Part shown: positions 16,424 through 24,914 of the stretch, in pieces
How the letters are laid out: every line of letters starts with the position of its first letter
Numbering within the stretch: the first letter of the stretch is position 1
Source: Candidatus Aminicenantota bacterium
GTDB lineage: Bacteria; Acidobacteriota; Aminicenantia; UBA2199
DNA: 48,618 bases
Reading direction: 5' to 3'
Assembly (NCBI GenBank): GCA_016934745.1
Contig: JAFGSF010000016.1
Location: forward strand, 1 to 48,618
Program-made: the position numbers and the translations under genes
Notes under the pieces: generated by a model
What the model saw: only the letters and a program-made list of their open reading frames with translations
Told to the model about the DNA's origin: nothing
The model's database searches: none

Positions 16424-17455
16424 TTATTTGTCAATGATGAATTTTTTAACGGCACGGTTATGTTCGGCCAGGGTTTTTGAAAAATAATGCGAATTGGCAT
16501 CTTTGGCCACGAAAAACATATAGTCGCTGTTTTCCGGATAAAGAGCCGCTTCCAGGGAGGCGTGCCCCGGATTGCCGATCGGGCCGGGCGGCAGGCCGCG
16601 AAACCTTCGGGTGTTGTAGGACGACTCGCTCTTCAGGTCTGTCCAGCGCAGGTCCCCGTCATAGACCCCGGCTTTTTTCAAGGCATAAATGATGGTCGAA
16701 TCGCAGTCGAGAAGCATATTTTTGCGCAGGCGATTGTGGAACACCGACGAAACCAGAAAGCGCTCATCGCGATTGGCAGTCTCTTTTTCGATGAGCGAGG
16801 CCAGGATGACTGTCTGGCGCACGGAAAAGCCGATGTCCCGTGCACGCCAGGCGAAGGTGTTGCTGAAGTTCTGACGAAAACGGTTGACCATCAGGGCAAC
16901 CATTTCACGCGCCTGGATGTCCTTGCGCACCAGGTACGTGTCCGGAAAGAGGTAGCCTTCGAGATCGTCCGCATCGGGATCGAGATCCCGTACCAACGAC
17001 ACGTTGCGGCTGGCCTTGAAGAATTCCGAGGCCGGAAACAGTCCTGCCGCCTCGAAATTGCGGGCCGTCTCACCGATCCAGAGCCCCTCCTTGACCGTCA
17101 CTTTGTAGAGGATGGCCTTGCCCTGCTCGAGCTTCTCGATGACCTGGCGCATGGTCAGGGGCCCGTCGAAGAGATATTCGCCGGCCTTGAGCTTCTTACC
17201 TGCGAAGAACATGCGGTAATAGCGGGTGAAATAATCAGCGCTGACGATGACCCCTTGCTCATGAAGCCTTCTGCCGATGGCCGAGACCGGCATGCCGCTG
17301 TCAATGCGCACCACGGCTCTATTCGCGTAGCCCTGGTACGGATGCAAAACCTTCTGATAGAACCGGTAGCCGAACCAGACGGCAACGGCCAGAGTCAAAA
17401 ACAGCAGGAATAAAAAGAACCTCTTCCATTGACGCTTCCGGGTGTGCCGCTTCAT
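16424..17455 (-). CDS. mltG: Endolytic transglycosylase MltG
   Basis: Inner-membrane enzyme that cuts nascent glycan strands and ends their growth. A basic N-terminus (KRHTRKRQWKR) precedes one membrane helix (about 12-30). The YceG domain follows, with VTVKEGLWIGE, the catalytic Glu in ASLIEKETAN (about 223), DSTIIYAL, YNTRRFRGLPPGPI and NPGHASLEAALYP. Length 343 is typical. It overlaps ruvX by 4 bases (ATGA). Confidence 0.96.
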   Translation of the reverse strand: MKRHTRKRQWKRFFLFLLFLTLAVAVWFGYRFYQKVLHPYQGYANRAVVRIDSGMPVSAIGRRLHEQGVIVSADYFTRYYRMFFAGKKLKAGEYLFDGPLTMRQVIEKLEQGKAILYKVTVKEGLWIGETARNFEAAGLFPASEFFKASRNVSLVRDLDPDADDLEGYLFPDTYLVRKDIQAREMVALMVNRFRQNFSNTFAWRARDIGFSVRQTVILASLIEKETANRDERFLVSSVFHNRLRKNMLLDCDSTIIYALKKAGVYDGDLRWTDLKSESSYNTRRFRGLPPGPIGNPGHASLEAALYPENSDYMFFVAKDANSHYFSKTLAEHNRAVKKFIIDK

Positions 17456-17859
17456 GACCGTTCAAAAAAAGTTTTCAAGATCACTTGTGCAGCCACACTG
17501 TCCAGAAAAGTTTTGCGTTTGCGGAAATCGCCTTCGATAGCCTTGCCCATTTCCTCTGCCTCAAAGCTGCTCAGCTTTTCGTCGACCAGGACGACGGGCA
17601 GCTTGGCACGCTTGCGCAGTGACGCGGCAAAGCGTTCGACCGCCATGCAGGCCGGTCCCCGGCTGCCGTCCATGTTCAGCGGGTATCCGACCACGATCTG
17701 TTCGATCTCGAACTCCCCTATCTTTCGTGCAATTTCATCCAGGACCAGGCGCTGGTTACTGGACGCGATCTGCCCCAGCGGCGTGCCCACGCGGGTTTGC
17801 GAGTTGCCCACGGCCAGGCCGATGCGCTTGCTGCCGAAGTCAATCGCCAAGACCTTCAT
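17452..17859 (-). CDS. ruvX: Putative pre-16S rRNA nuclease RuvX/YqgF
   Basis: RNase H-fold nuclease for 16S rRNA 5' maturation. Starting at ATG 17859 the protein has 135 residues and begins MKVLAIDFGSKRIGLAVG, the conserved first strand with catalytic Asp. VVGYPLNMDG, VVLVDEKLSS and KTFLDSVAAQVIL complete the family pattern. The longer frame to 17904 lies inside ddl and is not needed. It overlaps ddl upstream by 20 bases and mltG downstream by 4. Confidence 0.95.
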   Translation of the reverse strand: MKVLAIDFGSKRIGLAVGNSQTRVGTPLGQIASSNQRLVLDEIARKIGEFEIEQIVVGYPLNMDGSRGPACMAVERFAASLRKRAKLPVVLVDEKLSSFEAEEMGKAIEGDFRKRKTFLDSVAAQVILKTFFERS

Positions 17860-18895
17860 CGACGTTTTCCTTGCGCTGCGCAGAATAGTCAAAGCCGTAC
17901 TCAATGAGGCGATCCAGCAATTGGCCGAAAGTAATGCCTTGCAGCTGCCACAATTTAGGAAACATGCTGATGGTCGTGAAACCGGGAATGGTGTTCACTT
18001 CGTTGATCAGTACCTCGTTGCTCTTTTTTACCAGAAAGAGGTCAACCCGGGCGAAACCGTTCAGAAATAGTGTGCGGTAAGCCTTTTGCGCTGTTTTTTT
18101 GACCAGGGCTTCGACCTCGTCGTCCAGGCTCACCGGAATGCGAAATTGGGTATTACCGTCAAGGTACTTATCGGCGTAGTCGTAAAATTCATGCGAGGGC
18201 ATTAGTTCACCTGGGCTGGAAAGCATGATCTTGTCATTGCCCATGACCGAAATTTCGAGTTCGCGCATATCGATGGCTTTTTCAATGATGATCTTGTTGT
18301 CGTAGCCAAAGGCGATATCAGCCGCGGCCAGCAATCCCTTCTTGTCCATGGCCTTGCGGATGCCCACTGACGAACCTAGCGAACAAGGCTTGATAAAGAC
18401 CGGGAAAGAGAGCTTTTTATCCACCAGCTCCCCGATATATTCATGATTGTTCTCGGTAAAATAAAGGAATGGGGCCTGCTTTAACCCGGCCTGGGCAAAA
18501 AGCATCTTGGCAACGACCTTGTCCATGGCCAGCTGCGAGGAAAAGCTGCCGGCGCCAACGAAAGGCTTGCCGGCCAGCTCGAACAAGCCCTGGATGCGGC
18601 CGTCCTCGCCGTTGGGCCCGTGCAGGATAGGGAAATAGATGTCAGCATCCAGGGTCCCGGCCCACTCAGTGCTCCAGGGCAAGAAGGAGCGAAATTTCTC
18701 TTTTTTGTATTCCTCCTCCTTGAAGTGGGTGTGGTCGGTCAGGCACCACTCCCCTGCCCTGTTGATATAGATCAGAAAAGGTTCGTAGCGTTCCTTGTCC
18801 AGGTGCTGGTATATGGCCGCCGCCGAATTCAGCGAGACCGCATGCTCGGCCGACTTGCCGCCAAAGATCAGTCCAACCCTAACCTTTTTCATCAA
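17840..18895 (-). CDS. ddl: D-alanine--D-alanine ligase
   Basis: ATP-grasp enzyme joining two D-Ala for peptidoglycan precursors. GGKSAEHAVSL at the N-terminus, the serine loop PCSLGSSVGIRKA, and the metal-binding NEVNTIPGFT near the C-terminus are present. Length 351 is typical. The residue triplet DYADKYLDG carries the Tyr-Lys pattern of D-Ala-D-Ala enzymes rather than D-lactate ligases; this is my reading only. It is first in ddl-ruvX-mltG-pgeF and has its own promoter. Confidence 0.96.
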   Translation of the reverse strand: MMKKVRVGLIFGGKSAEHAVSLNSAAAIYQHLDKERYEPFLIYINRAGEWCLTDHTHFKEEEYKKEKFRSFLPWSTEWAGTLDADIYFPILHGPNGEDGRIQGLFELAGKPFVGAGSFSSQLAMDKVVAKMLFAQAGLKQAPFLYFTENNHEYIGELVDKKLSFPVFIKPCSLGSSVGIRKAMDKKGLLAAADIAFGYDNKIIIEKAIDMRELEISVMGNDKIMLSSPGELMPSHEFYDYADKYLDGNTQFRIPVSLDDEVEALVKKTAQKAYRTLFLNGFARVDLFLVKKSNEVLINEVNTIPGFTTISMFPKLWQLQGITFGQLLDRLIEYGFDYSAQRKENVDEGLGD

Positions 18896-18982
18896 AGCAC
18901 CTGTACCCTATTTATCCTTCATGATCAGGAATATTCAAAGTCCGCTTGCGGTTTAATGTCGAATAGATACTCACTATAAGCT

Positions 18983-19011
18983 ATTGTAACATCCGGGAAA
19001 ATGAAGGTCAA
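18983..19011 (-). promoter_or_regulatory. Strong predicted promoter of the ddl operon
   Basis: On the minus strand TTGACC (19011-19006) and TACAAT (18988-18983) are separated by 17 bases, each one mismatch from consensus. Transcription would start near 18976, giving an 80-base leader before ddl. The remaining 18896-19074 gap shows no coding frame. Confidence 0.7.
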
Positions 19012-19074
19012 ATTCATTTGATTTTAACAGACATGCAGGGGGAACAATCGGTGAGCAGCAAATGACACATTCTG

Positions 19075-21075
19075 CTATACTTTGCCATTGTCATAATAGT
19101 AGCGGTAAAAGAAATAGTTGCGCAGGATGTTCTTGACGTAGGTGCGCGTTTCGGTGAAGGGGATCATCTCGATGAACTCTTCCTCGCCCGTGCCGGGAAA
19201 ATCACGCAGCCACTGGTCGACGCGGTGGTCACCGGCATTGTAGGCCGCCAGGGCCAGGAAAAGCCGGCCGTCATATTTTTCCAAAAGTGTTTTCAGGTAT
19301 GCCAATCCCAGGCGAATGTTGATTTCCGGGTCATATAAATCCTGAACCTTGAGCTTGCGTTCGCCTTTCCGGACCAGTGCTCGGGCCGTGCCATGCAGCA
19401 GCTGCATCAGTCCATGGGCCTTGGCCGGGGAAACAGAATCGGCGCGGAAAAAGGATTCCTCGCGGATCAAGGCGTGTACCAGGCAGGGATCCACCGACTG
19501 TTCCCGGCTGTACGTCGCGATCAATTGCGAATAGCGGCGCGGAAAGAAAATATCACTCAAGAAATTGGGTAGCCGCACGCTTTCAATGGCTTTGAAATTT
19601 CCGCGAAATTTGCTGAATGCTTGGTAAAACTTGTTTTGACGCAAATAGATCAACGATTCGATGATTTTCAACAGGTTGCGATCAGAGCCGTTCAGCCGAA
19701 GATCATCCTTGAATGCATGGGCCGTTTCGGCGCACTCCGGCCAGAGGCCGTACTTGGCCAGGAGCTTCAAGTCGGCAATGATTTCCAGGAAACGGGCGCT
19801 TGGCGGCTTGTCAATGGTCCTGACAAATGTTTGCTGCAGGTGCTTGAATCGTGCCTTGTCCTGCAGCACCTTGACGGCATAGTAGGAATACGGATATGCA
19901 TGTTTCGGTACGGGCGGCCCTTTTTCAAGCTTGTTCAGCCAATATTGCGAAGCGATCCGGTAACTGAGAAAAGGCGACGTGCTGCCCTGGCGGAAATAAT
20001 GCCGGGCCAGGCCTTTTTGGTCCTGGCGGTAATGGATCCAGGCCAGCCGCCAGACGGTCTTCCAATACTCCTCGCCGGACTCATGGCCTTGCTTCAGATA
20101 CAGCGAGTACAGGGGCAGCGCCCGGTCATATTCATCGTTGCCGGCCAAGATCTGTGCCAGGTCCAGCAGCAATTGCGGGTAAAACGGGGATCTTTTAAAT
20201 GCCTGCAGCCGCTCCGTTATCTCGGTTTGGGGATCCAGGCGGACGGCTATTTTTAGCAGGAGTTTATCGGCAAACGGTTGATATTTTTTACCCAGGCCGC
20301 CCCGCAAAAAAGATTGGCATTGGCTGTATTCGCGATGGCGATAGGCGAACTCGGCTTTGAAAAGCCTGACCAGGGAGCTGAAGCGGCAATAAGGCAATTC
20401 CCGTGTGAATTCTGTCCTGGCATTGTTTTTAAGCAAGAAGGATAATTTGTTTAACCAGAAATCTTCATCCAGGTTTTTCAGCAGAGCGGCCATTGCCGGC
20501 CGGGATATTGTTTTTAAAAACGGCGACAAATTTCCCTTCAGAAAAAGCCGCCTGAATTCTTTCTGAGCCCGGTCCATCTGCCTGTTTTTCAATAAGCTGG
20601 CAAGCAACAAGATTTGTAGTTCCGGACCGGTGGCCGGATGGCGATCGTAGTAGGCGATAAAATCCTTGTTTTTGTTTTGGCCGAACAAGCTTCTCAGCTT
20701 CAGTTCATCACGCCGGGCGGCGATATAGGGGGATATACCGTTGACTTTCGCCAGGATGACTTCTCCGGACTCATACTTTTTTTCATTGATGAGATCCCGA
20801 GCCTTTTTTAGAAACGCGAGTTCAACCAGCACGGGCTTATTGCGGTCAGAAGGATCCATTTCCGCCAATGGGATCTGAGAATCCGTGGCCAGAAAATATT
20901 TCAAAATGCGGTAATTCCTGAACAATTGCTGGCGATTGACAACGGATGTTTCATGAACGGGATCGACGACATGGATCATTTGGGTCAGGCAATAGGCGGC
21001 TACCAGCGAAAAAACAAAAACGGAAACGAAAAACAGAGTGTATTTTAAGCTGGGGCTTTTATTTATAAACTTCAA
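19075..21075 (-). CDS. slt: Soluble-type lytic murein transglycosylase (Slt family)
   Basis: Cleaves peptidoglycan glycan strands to 1,6-anhydro products in the periplasm. One N-terminal hydrophobic helix (about 11-30) exports or tethers it. A long alpha-helical superhelix region of tetratricopeptide-like character covers about 80-500. The C-terminal SLT domain has LIREESFF with catalytic Glu near 539, SPAKAHGLMQLL, and LAAYNAGDHRV. Length 666 is close to E. coli Slt70. Its start overlaps the upstream GAF-like gene by 17 bases, and it ends the long phoH-led gene run. Confidence 0.94.
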   Translation of the reverse strand: MKFINKSPSLKYTLFFVSVFVFSLVAAYCLTQMIHVVDPVHETSVVNRQQLFRNYRILKYFLATDSQIPLAEMDPSDRNKPVLVELAFLKKARDLINEKKYESGEVILAKVNGISPYIAARRDELKLRSLFGQNKNKDFIAYYDRHPATGPELQILLLASLLKNRQMDRAQKEFRRLFLKGNLSPFLKTISRPAMAALLKNLDEDFWLNKLSFLLKNNARTEFTRELPYCRFSSLVRLFKAEFAYRHREYSQCQSFLRGGLGKKYQPFADKLLLKIAVRLDPQTEITERLQAFKRSPFYPQLLLDLAQILAGNDEYDRALPLYSLYLKQGHESGEEYWKTVWRLAWIHYRQDQKGLARHYFRQGSTSPFLSYRIASQYWLNKLEKGPPVPKHAYPYSYYAVKVLQDKARFKHLQQTFVRTIDKPPSARFLEIIADLKLLAKYGLWPECAETAHAFKDDLRLNGSDRNLLKIIESLIYLRQNKFYQAFSKFRGNFKAIESVRLPNFLSDIFFPRRYSQLIATYSREQSVDPCLVHALIREESFFRADSVSPAKAHGLMQLLHGTARALVRKGERKLKVQDLYDPEINIRLGLAYLKTLLEKYDGRLFLALAAYNAGDHRVDQWLRDFPGTGEEEFIEMIPFTETRTYVKNILRNYFFYRYYYDNGKV

Positions 21076-22099
21076 AATTATAGCCTTTCAAAACCTGGCG
21101 GTCCCCCTTGGCCAGAATTTTCACCATTTGCTCCTCAAAATAACGCAAGTCGCTGGAGCGACGCATGTATAATTCTTTGGCTTGAAGCAGTGTTTCCTTG
21201 AGAACCTCGTACAAGTTTCTATTTTTTATACCGTCGTCAACCACTTTTTTATTGTACAGAATGATATCGGTGATGATGACACGAGCATAACGCTCGGGGT
21301 CATTGGCCCGGATCGGGGCCGATGTTTTTTCAAGCTCATCGGCTTGCTCGATGAATTTTATCTCAGCTTCAGGCTCCTCGACAAATTCCTGGGTTTTGAT
21401 CTTGGCCAGCACTTTTTGCCTGATGGGCAGCATATCCAGGCTGAGTTCGCCGACCGTGGCTAGGATTTCAATGATTTTATGATGGATGGGTGTGTCCATG
21501 AGTGAATCGGCATAAATGACCGCCTGGGGCTTGCCCTTGACAAAAAATGGCAGCACAAAAATCTTTTTCGGTTTGCCGCCGCCCAGGCGATTGTAAATCA
21601 GGAAATCGTCCGGTTTGCCGATCGGATCTCCCATGTAATTTTTTTTGTGTTCGACCACATTTTTTAGGATCGTGTTGGCTGAAAGTGAAAAGAAGACCTT
21701 TTTGATGTCTTCGTCGCCGATCTGTCCGGTTCGGCCCGAAAAACCCTTGCCTTTCCAGCCAACCAGCTTGTCGTCCCGCAAGAGAAAAATAACGGCCCGA
21801 TCGCAAAAATGCTGGATGCCATCAATCATGCTGCCGATTAAAATCAACTGGTTCGTCGCCGTGGCAATCTCTTTCACATATTCGTTCAAGGTTCCGATTT
21901 CAGCGGAGCTCTCACCGCCAGCGCTGGTGTCGGAAAAATTATCCGGCATGTCGAATTCAACCAAGCCCTCAAAATCCTTTAATTTTTCTATGCTTTTAAA
22001 TACATTGCTTTGAAAGGTATCAATGCGATTCAGCAGCAATTGAATTTTCTCATTGATGATTTTGTCAATCAATTCCTTGATTTCTTCCTTTCTCATCAT
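21059..22099 (-). CDS. GAF-like domain protein of unknown function
   Basis: Not recognised as a characterised protein. The 346 residues show an N-terminal helical segment (1-45, charged, coiled-coil-like), then a probable GAF-type fold (about 75-205, with QLILIGSMIDGIQHFCDRAVIFLLRD given in part, and KKIFVLPFFVKGKPQ). A linker rich in Glu follows, and then a C-terminal helical part with DPERYARVIITDIILYN. No catalytic motif, transmembrane segment or DNA-binding motif is visible. It lies between a metallophosphoesterase and slt with a 17-base overlap to the latter, so it is co-expressed. A sensory or scaffold role is only a guess. Confidence 0.7.
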   Translation of the reverse strand: MMRKEEIKELIDKIINEKIQLLLNRIDTFQSNVFKSIEKLKDFEGLVEFDMPDNFSDTSAGGESSAEIGTLNEYVKEIATATNQLILIGSMIDGIQHFCDRAVIFLLRDDKLVGWKGKGFSGRTGQIGDEDIKKVFFSLSANTILKNVVEHKKNYMGDPIGKPDDFLIYNRLGGGKPKKIFVLPFFVKGKPQAVIYADSLMDTPIHHKIIEILATVGELSLDMLPIRQKVLAKIKTQEFVEEPEAEIKFIEQADELEKTSAPIRANDPERYARVIITDIILYNKKVVDDGIKNRNLYEVLKETLLQAKELYMRRSSDLRYFEEQMVKILAKGDRQVLKGYNFEVYK

Positions 22100-22113
22100 A
22101 TCACTCCTTCAGG

Positions 22114-22851
22114 CTAAACCCCGGATTCCAGCCGGCTGGCCAGAAGTTCCGGAAGCCCGGCCTCTCTAATTTTTTTCTGGGTTCTTTTTACTTCATAATT
22201 GAATCGAATAAAATTTATTTCACGCTTGCCTGAATCGAAAATGATGAAGCTTGAAGCCGGGTTCTTGTCCCGGGGCTGACCGATAGAGCCGGGATTGATC
22301 AAGTACCTGGTATTGACGTCGAGTTTGATGTGCATGTTTTCACTTAAAGGCACGATATCAATTTTCTCGTTGCGCATATAATAAATGATCGGAAAGTGGG
22401 TATGACCGAAAAAACCAATGGATGTTTCCATGAATTTAAAAGATTCGGCGGCCTCAAATTGCGAAAAAATATAGTAATCCTCATCGAATGGAGAGCCGTG
22501 GCAAATCGTTAAAAATCGGTCAATGACCAACGGTCCTTTGGGAAGTTGCTTGAGGTACTGGAAATTAGTTTCCTCGATTTTAAGTTTGCTCCATTCTGCC
22601 GAGAAGGCAGCCGCGGGATTGAAAAGGGAAGATGACTCCAGGTCGGCGATAACCTTGTCATGGTTGCCGCGCACGAAACTCGCTCCTGGCAATTTTCGGA
22701 ATTGAGTGATCACTTCGTCAGGATTGGGGCCGTATCCGACCAGGTCGCCCAAAAAAAGATATTTGTCGATATTCTGGATTTTTTTGAGGCCGAGGAATTT
22801 TTCAAAGGCTTCGATGTTGCTGTGAATATCACTGAATATCACATATCTCAA
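22114..22851 (-). CDS. YfcE-type metallophosphoesterase
   Basis: Calcineurin-like phosphoesterase with two metals. Motifs DIHSN (about 8-12), FLGDLVGYG (about 33), VRGNHDKVI (about 60) and GHTHFP (about 150) supply the ligands. Length 245. Start is TTG 22851: the codon just before is TAA in this frame, and the conserved first strand begins right after, so no other start is possible. It overlaps the lipA stop as TTGA. The substrate is not evident; family members act on phosphodiesters or nucleotides. Confidence 0.85.
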   Translation of the reverse strand: MRYVIFSDIHSNIEAFEKFLGLKKIQNIDKYLFLGDLVGYGPNPDEVITQFRKLPGASFVRGNHDKVIADLESSSLFNPAAAFSAEWSKLKIEETNFQYLKQLPKGPLVIDRFLTICHGSPFDEDYYIFSQFEAAESFKFMETSIGFFGHTHFPIIYYMRNEKIDIVPLSENMHIKLDVNTRYLINPGSIGQPRDKNPASSFIIFDSGKREINFIRFNYEVKRTQKKIREAGLPELLASRLESGV

Positions 22852-23720
22852 TTAACCACCGCCTTGAACAATTCCTCGGCATGATACGAACTGCGGACAA
22901 AGGGACCCGATTCCACGCCAGCAAAGCCATAACTTTGGGCAAATTCTTTCAAGTCGGCGAATTCCTGGGGAGAATAATATTTATCAACAGGCACACAATG
23001 GGAATCGGGTTGGAGATATTGCCCGATTGTCAAGATATCGATGCCAATGGCCTTAAAAACCTTAAACAACTCCCCTATTTCGGAACGCGTTTCGCCCAAT
23101 CCGACCATGATCCCGGTTTTGGTAAGCAGGCCTTTTTTTTTACTGTGTTCCAATATTCGCAGTGAATGACGGTAAGCTCCGGCCTGGCGGTTGAGCCGGG
23201 GATATAAGCCGGGGACCGTTTCCAGGTTATGGGCCAGGACATCCGGATCAGCTTGCAGGACATGATCCAAATAGCGGCAATCACCACTGAAATCAGGAAC
23301 CAGGACCTCGACTTTCATCTGCGGGCGTTTTATTTTCAGCAAACGGATAACCTTGGCTATATGGTTGCTGCCTTTGTCCGGCAGGTCATCCCGGGTGACC
23401 GAGGTGACCACCAGGTAGGAAAGGTCCATCACTTCGGCCATCTGCCATACTTTTTGATCTTCATCACCATCCAGCGCCAACGGTTTGCCGGTCGGCACCG
23501 AGCAAAACAGGCAGTCGCGCGTGCAAACGGATCCCATGATCAATAACGTAGCCTGGTTGTGATTCCAACATTCGCCTATATTGGGGCAACGGGCGCTTTG
23601 ACATATGGTGGGAAGGCCTTTTTCATTAAGCTTGTTTTTCAAGCGAAAATATTTATCGCCACTGGGAATGGAAACCTTCAGCCAATCCGGCTTTTTAGTC
23701 TTGACCATGGTGCTGTTCAT
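22848..23720 (-). CDS. lipA: Lipoyl synthase
   Basis: Radical SAM enzyme that inserts two sulfurs into protein-bound octanoyl groups. The auxiliary cluster motif CQSARCPNIGEC (about 40-51) and the radical SAM motif CTRDCLFC (about 65-72) are complete. The C-terminal RSSYHAEE holds the conserved Arg-Ser-Ser. Length 290 is normal. It is followed by the phosphoesterase with a 4-base overlap. lipB is not in this window. Confidence 0.97.
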   Translation of the reverse strand: MNSTMVKTKKPDWLKVSIPSGDKYFRLKNKLNEKGLPTICQSARCPNIGECWNHNQATLLIMGSVCTRDCLFCSVPTGKPLALDGDEDQKVWQMAEVMDLSYLVVTSVTRDDLPDKGSNHIAKVIRLLKIKRPQMKVEVLVPDFSGDCRYLDHVLQADPDVLAHNLETVPGLYPRLNRQAGAYRHSLRILEHSKKKGLLTKTGIMVGLGETRSEIGELFKVFKAIGIDILTIGQYLQPDSHCVPVDKYYSPQEFADLKEFAQSYGFAGVESGPFVRSSYHAEELFKAVVN

Positions 23721-23729
23721 GATGGTTCA

Positions 23730-24914
23730 TCAGGATGGTTTAATCACATACAGCTCCTGCTGCGGCTGGGAAAGATATTCAGCGCCAGTGGCGGTGAGGA
23801 CCACCATTTCCTCGACCGTGGCCACACCGAAATCCTTGATGTAGATGCGCGGTTCGATGGTGAATACCTGATCCTTTTCCAACGGAATAAAAGGCAGGTT
23901 GCCGTATCGCTCCCAGGCCGGAGCCAGCAAGGCTCCGCCGTCATGGGCATAACGCCCCACCTGGTGACCGAGGGCGTGCGGATATTCACTGTAGCCCCGG
24001 CTCACGATGTAGTCCCGGGCGACCTGGTCGATGTCCAGTCCGGTTACTCCGGGTTTCAAACCAGAAAAAGCCAGACGGATCGACTCGATCAATACGGCGA
24101 ATCCTTTTTGGACTTCCGCGGGCGCTTCTTTTTCGCCTGGGCGCAGGATGTACCAGGTCCGTTGCAAATCCGAGCAGTATTTTTCCACCTTCACGCCGAA
24201 ATCGATATTGAAGATATGCCCCGGACTCAGGATATTACCGGTGGGAGCCGAATGGGCCCCAATTTCCTGAGGACCACTGAATACCGCCGGGCAGCTGCTC
24301 TGTTCCCAGGCCGCTGCCAAAGCCATTTTTTCACGCTCGGCGGTGATCCAGTCGGCCAAGCCCTTTTCGGTCATCCCCGGTTTGGCCACCTGGCCGACCT
24401 TGCCATAAATTTCCAGGGTCTTTTGGCAGGCCAGTTTTAAGCGCCGGAGCTCTTCGCCTGATTTCCTGCCGCGTATCCGGGTGATCACATCCTCGGCTGA
24501 AACCAGCCGTCCCGCAAATTCGCTGTTTTTCAACAAGTCCAGGAGATTCAGATAATTACCATGAGTCAGGCCGTCGGCGGCTGCGCAATCCAGGGAATAG
24601 TCGATGGCGATCTTGGCAGGATTATGCTGCGCGAGCAGTCGCAACAGGTCGACTTTGGGGCTGCCTTTATAAGCTGAAACCGTGTCAAAAAGGCCGGAAC
24701 GCCGGAATTTTTCAATATCCAGATTGCCAACAATGGCATGTTTGTCCCCGTTTTTAAAAAACATGAAAAACGAAAGCCAGGTTGCGCCGTCGCCCACGAC
24801 ATAGTCCATTACCGGATCAGACAGCAGTCCCGATTCACGGTCGATGACCATCCACAAATCGATGTCCAGTTCGCGCAGTATGTCGATGGCCTGAACGATC
24901 TTTTCTTTTTCCAT
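23730..24914 (-). CDS. M24-family aminopeptidase (Xaa-Pro type)
   Basis: Metallopeptidase of the pita-bread fold. The five metal ligands can be seen: Asp in NIDFG (about 237), Asp in CSDLQR (about 248), His in HALGHQVG (about 316), Glu in IEPRI (about 354) and Glu in VEEMVV (about 368). The N-terminal creatinase-like domain covers about 1-150. No signal peptide, so cytosolic. Its ATG shares one base with the stop of the OPT transporter gene, which suggests that imported oligopeptides are hydrolysed here; that link is inference. Confidence 0.9.
   Translation of the reverse strand: MEKEKIVQAIDILRELDIDLWMVIDRESGLLSDPVMDYVVGDGATWLSFFMFFKNGDKHAIVGNLDIEKFRRSGLFDTVSAYKGSPKVDLLRLLAQHNPAKIAIDYSLDCAAADGLTHGNYLNLLDLLKNSEFAGRLVSAEDVITRIRGRKSGEELRRLKLACQKTLEIYGKVGQVAKPGMTEKGLADWITAEREKMALAAAWEQSSCPAVFSGPQEIGAHSAPTGNILSPGHIFNIDFGVKVEKYCSDLQRTWYILRPGEKEAPAEVQKGFAVLIESIRLAFSGLKPGVTGLDIDQVARDYIVSRGYSEYPHALGHQVGRYAHDGGALLAPAWERYGNLPFIPLEKDQVFTIEPRIYIKDFGVATVEEMVVLTATGAEYLSQPQQELYVIKPS

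Noticed and set aside
16487..17413. Long plus-strand open frame opposite mltG
   Set aside because: It is a shadow frame of mltG; no motif and no ribosome-binding site.
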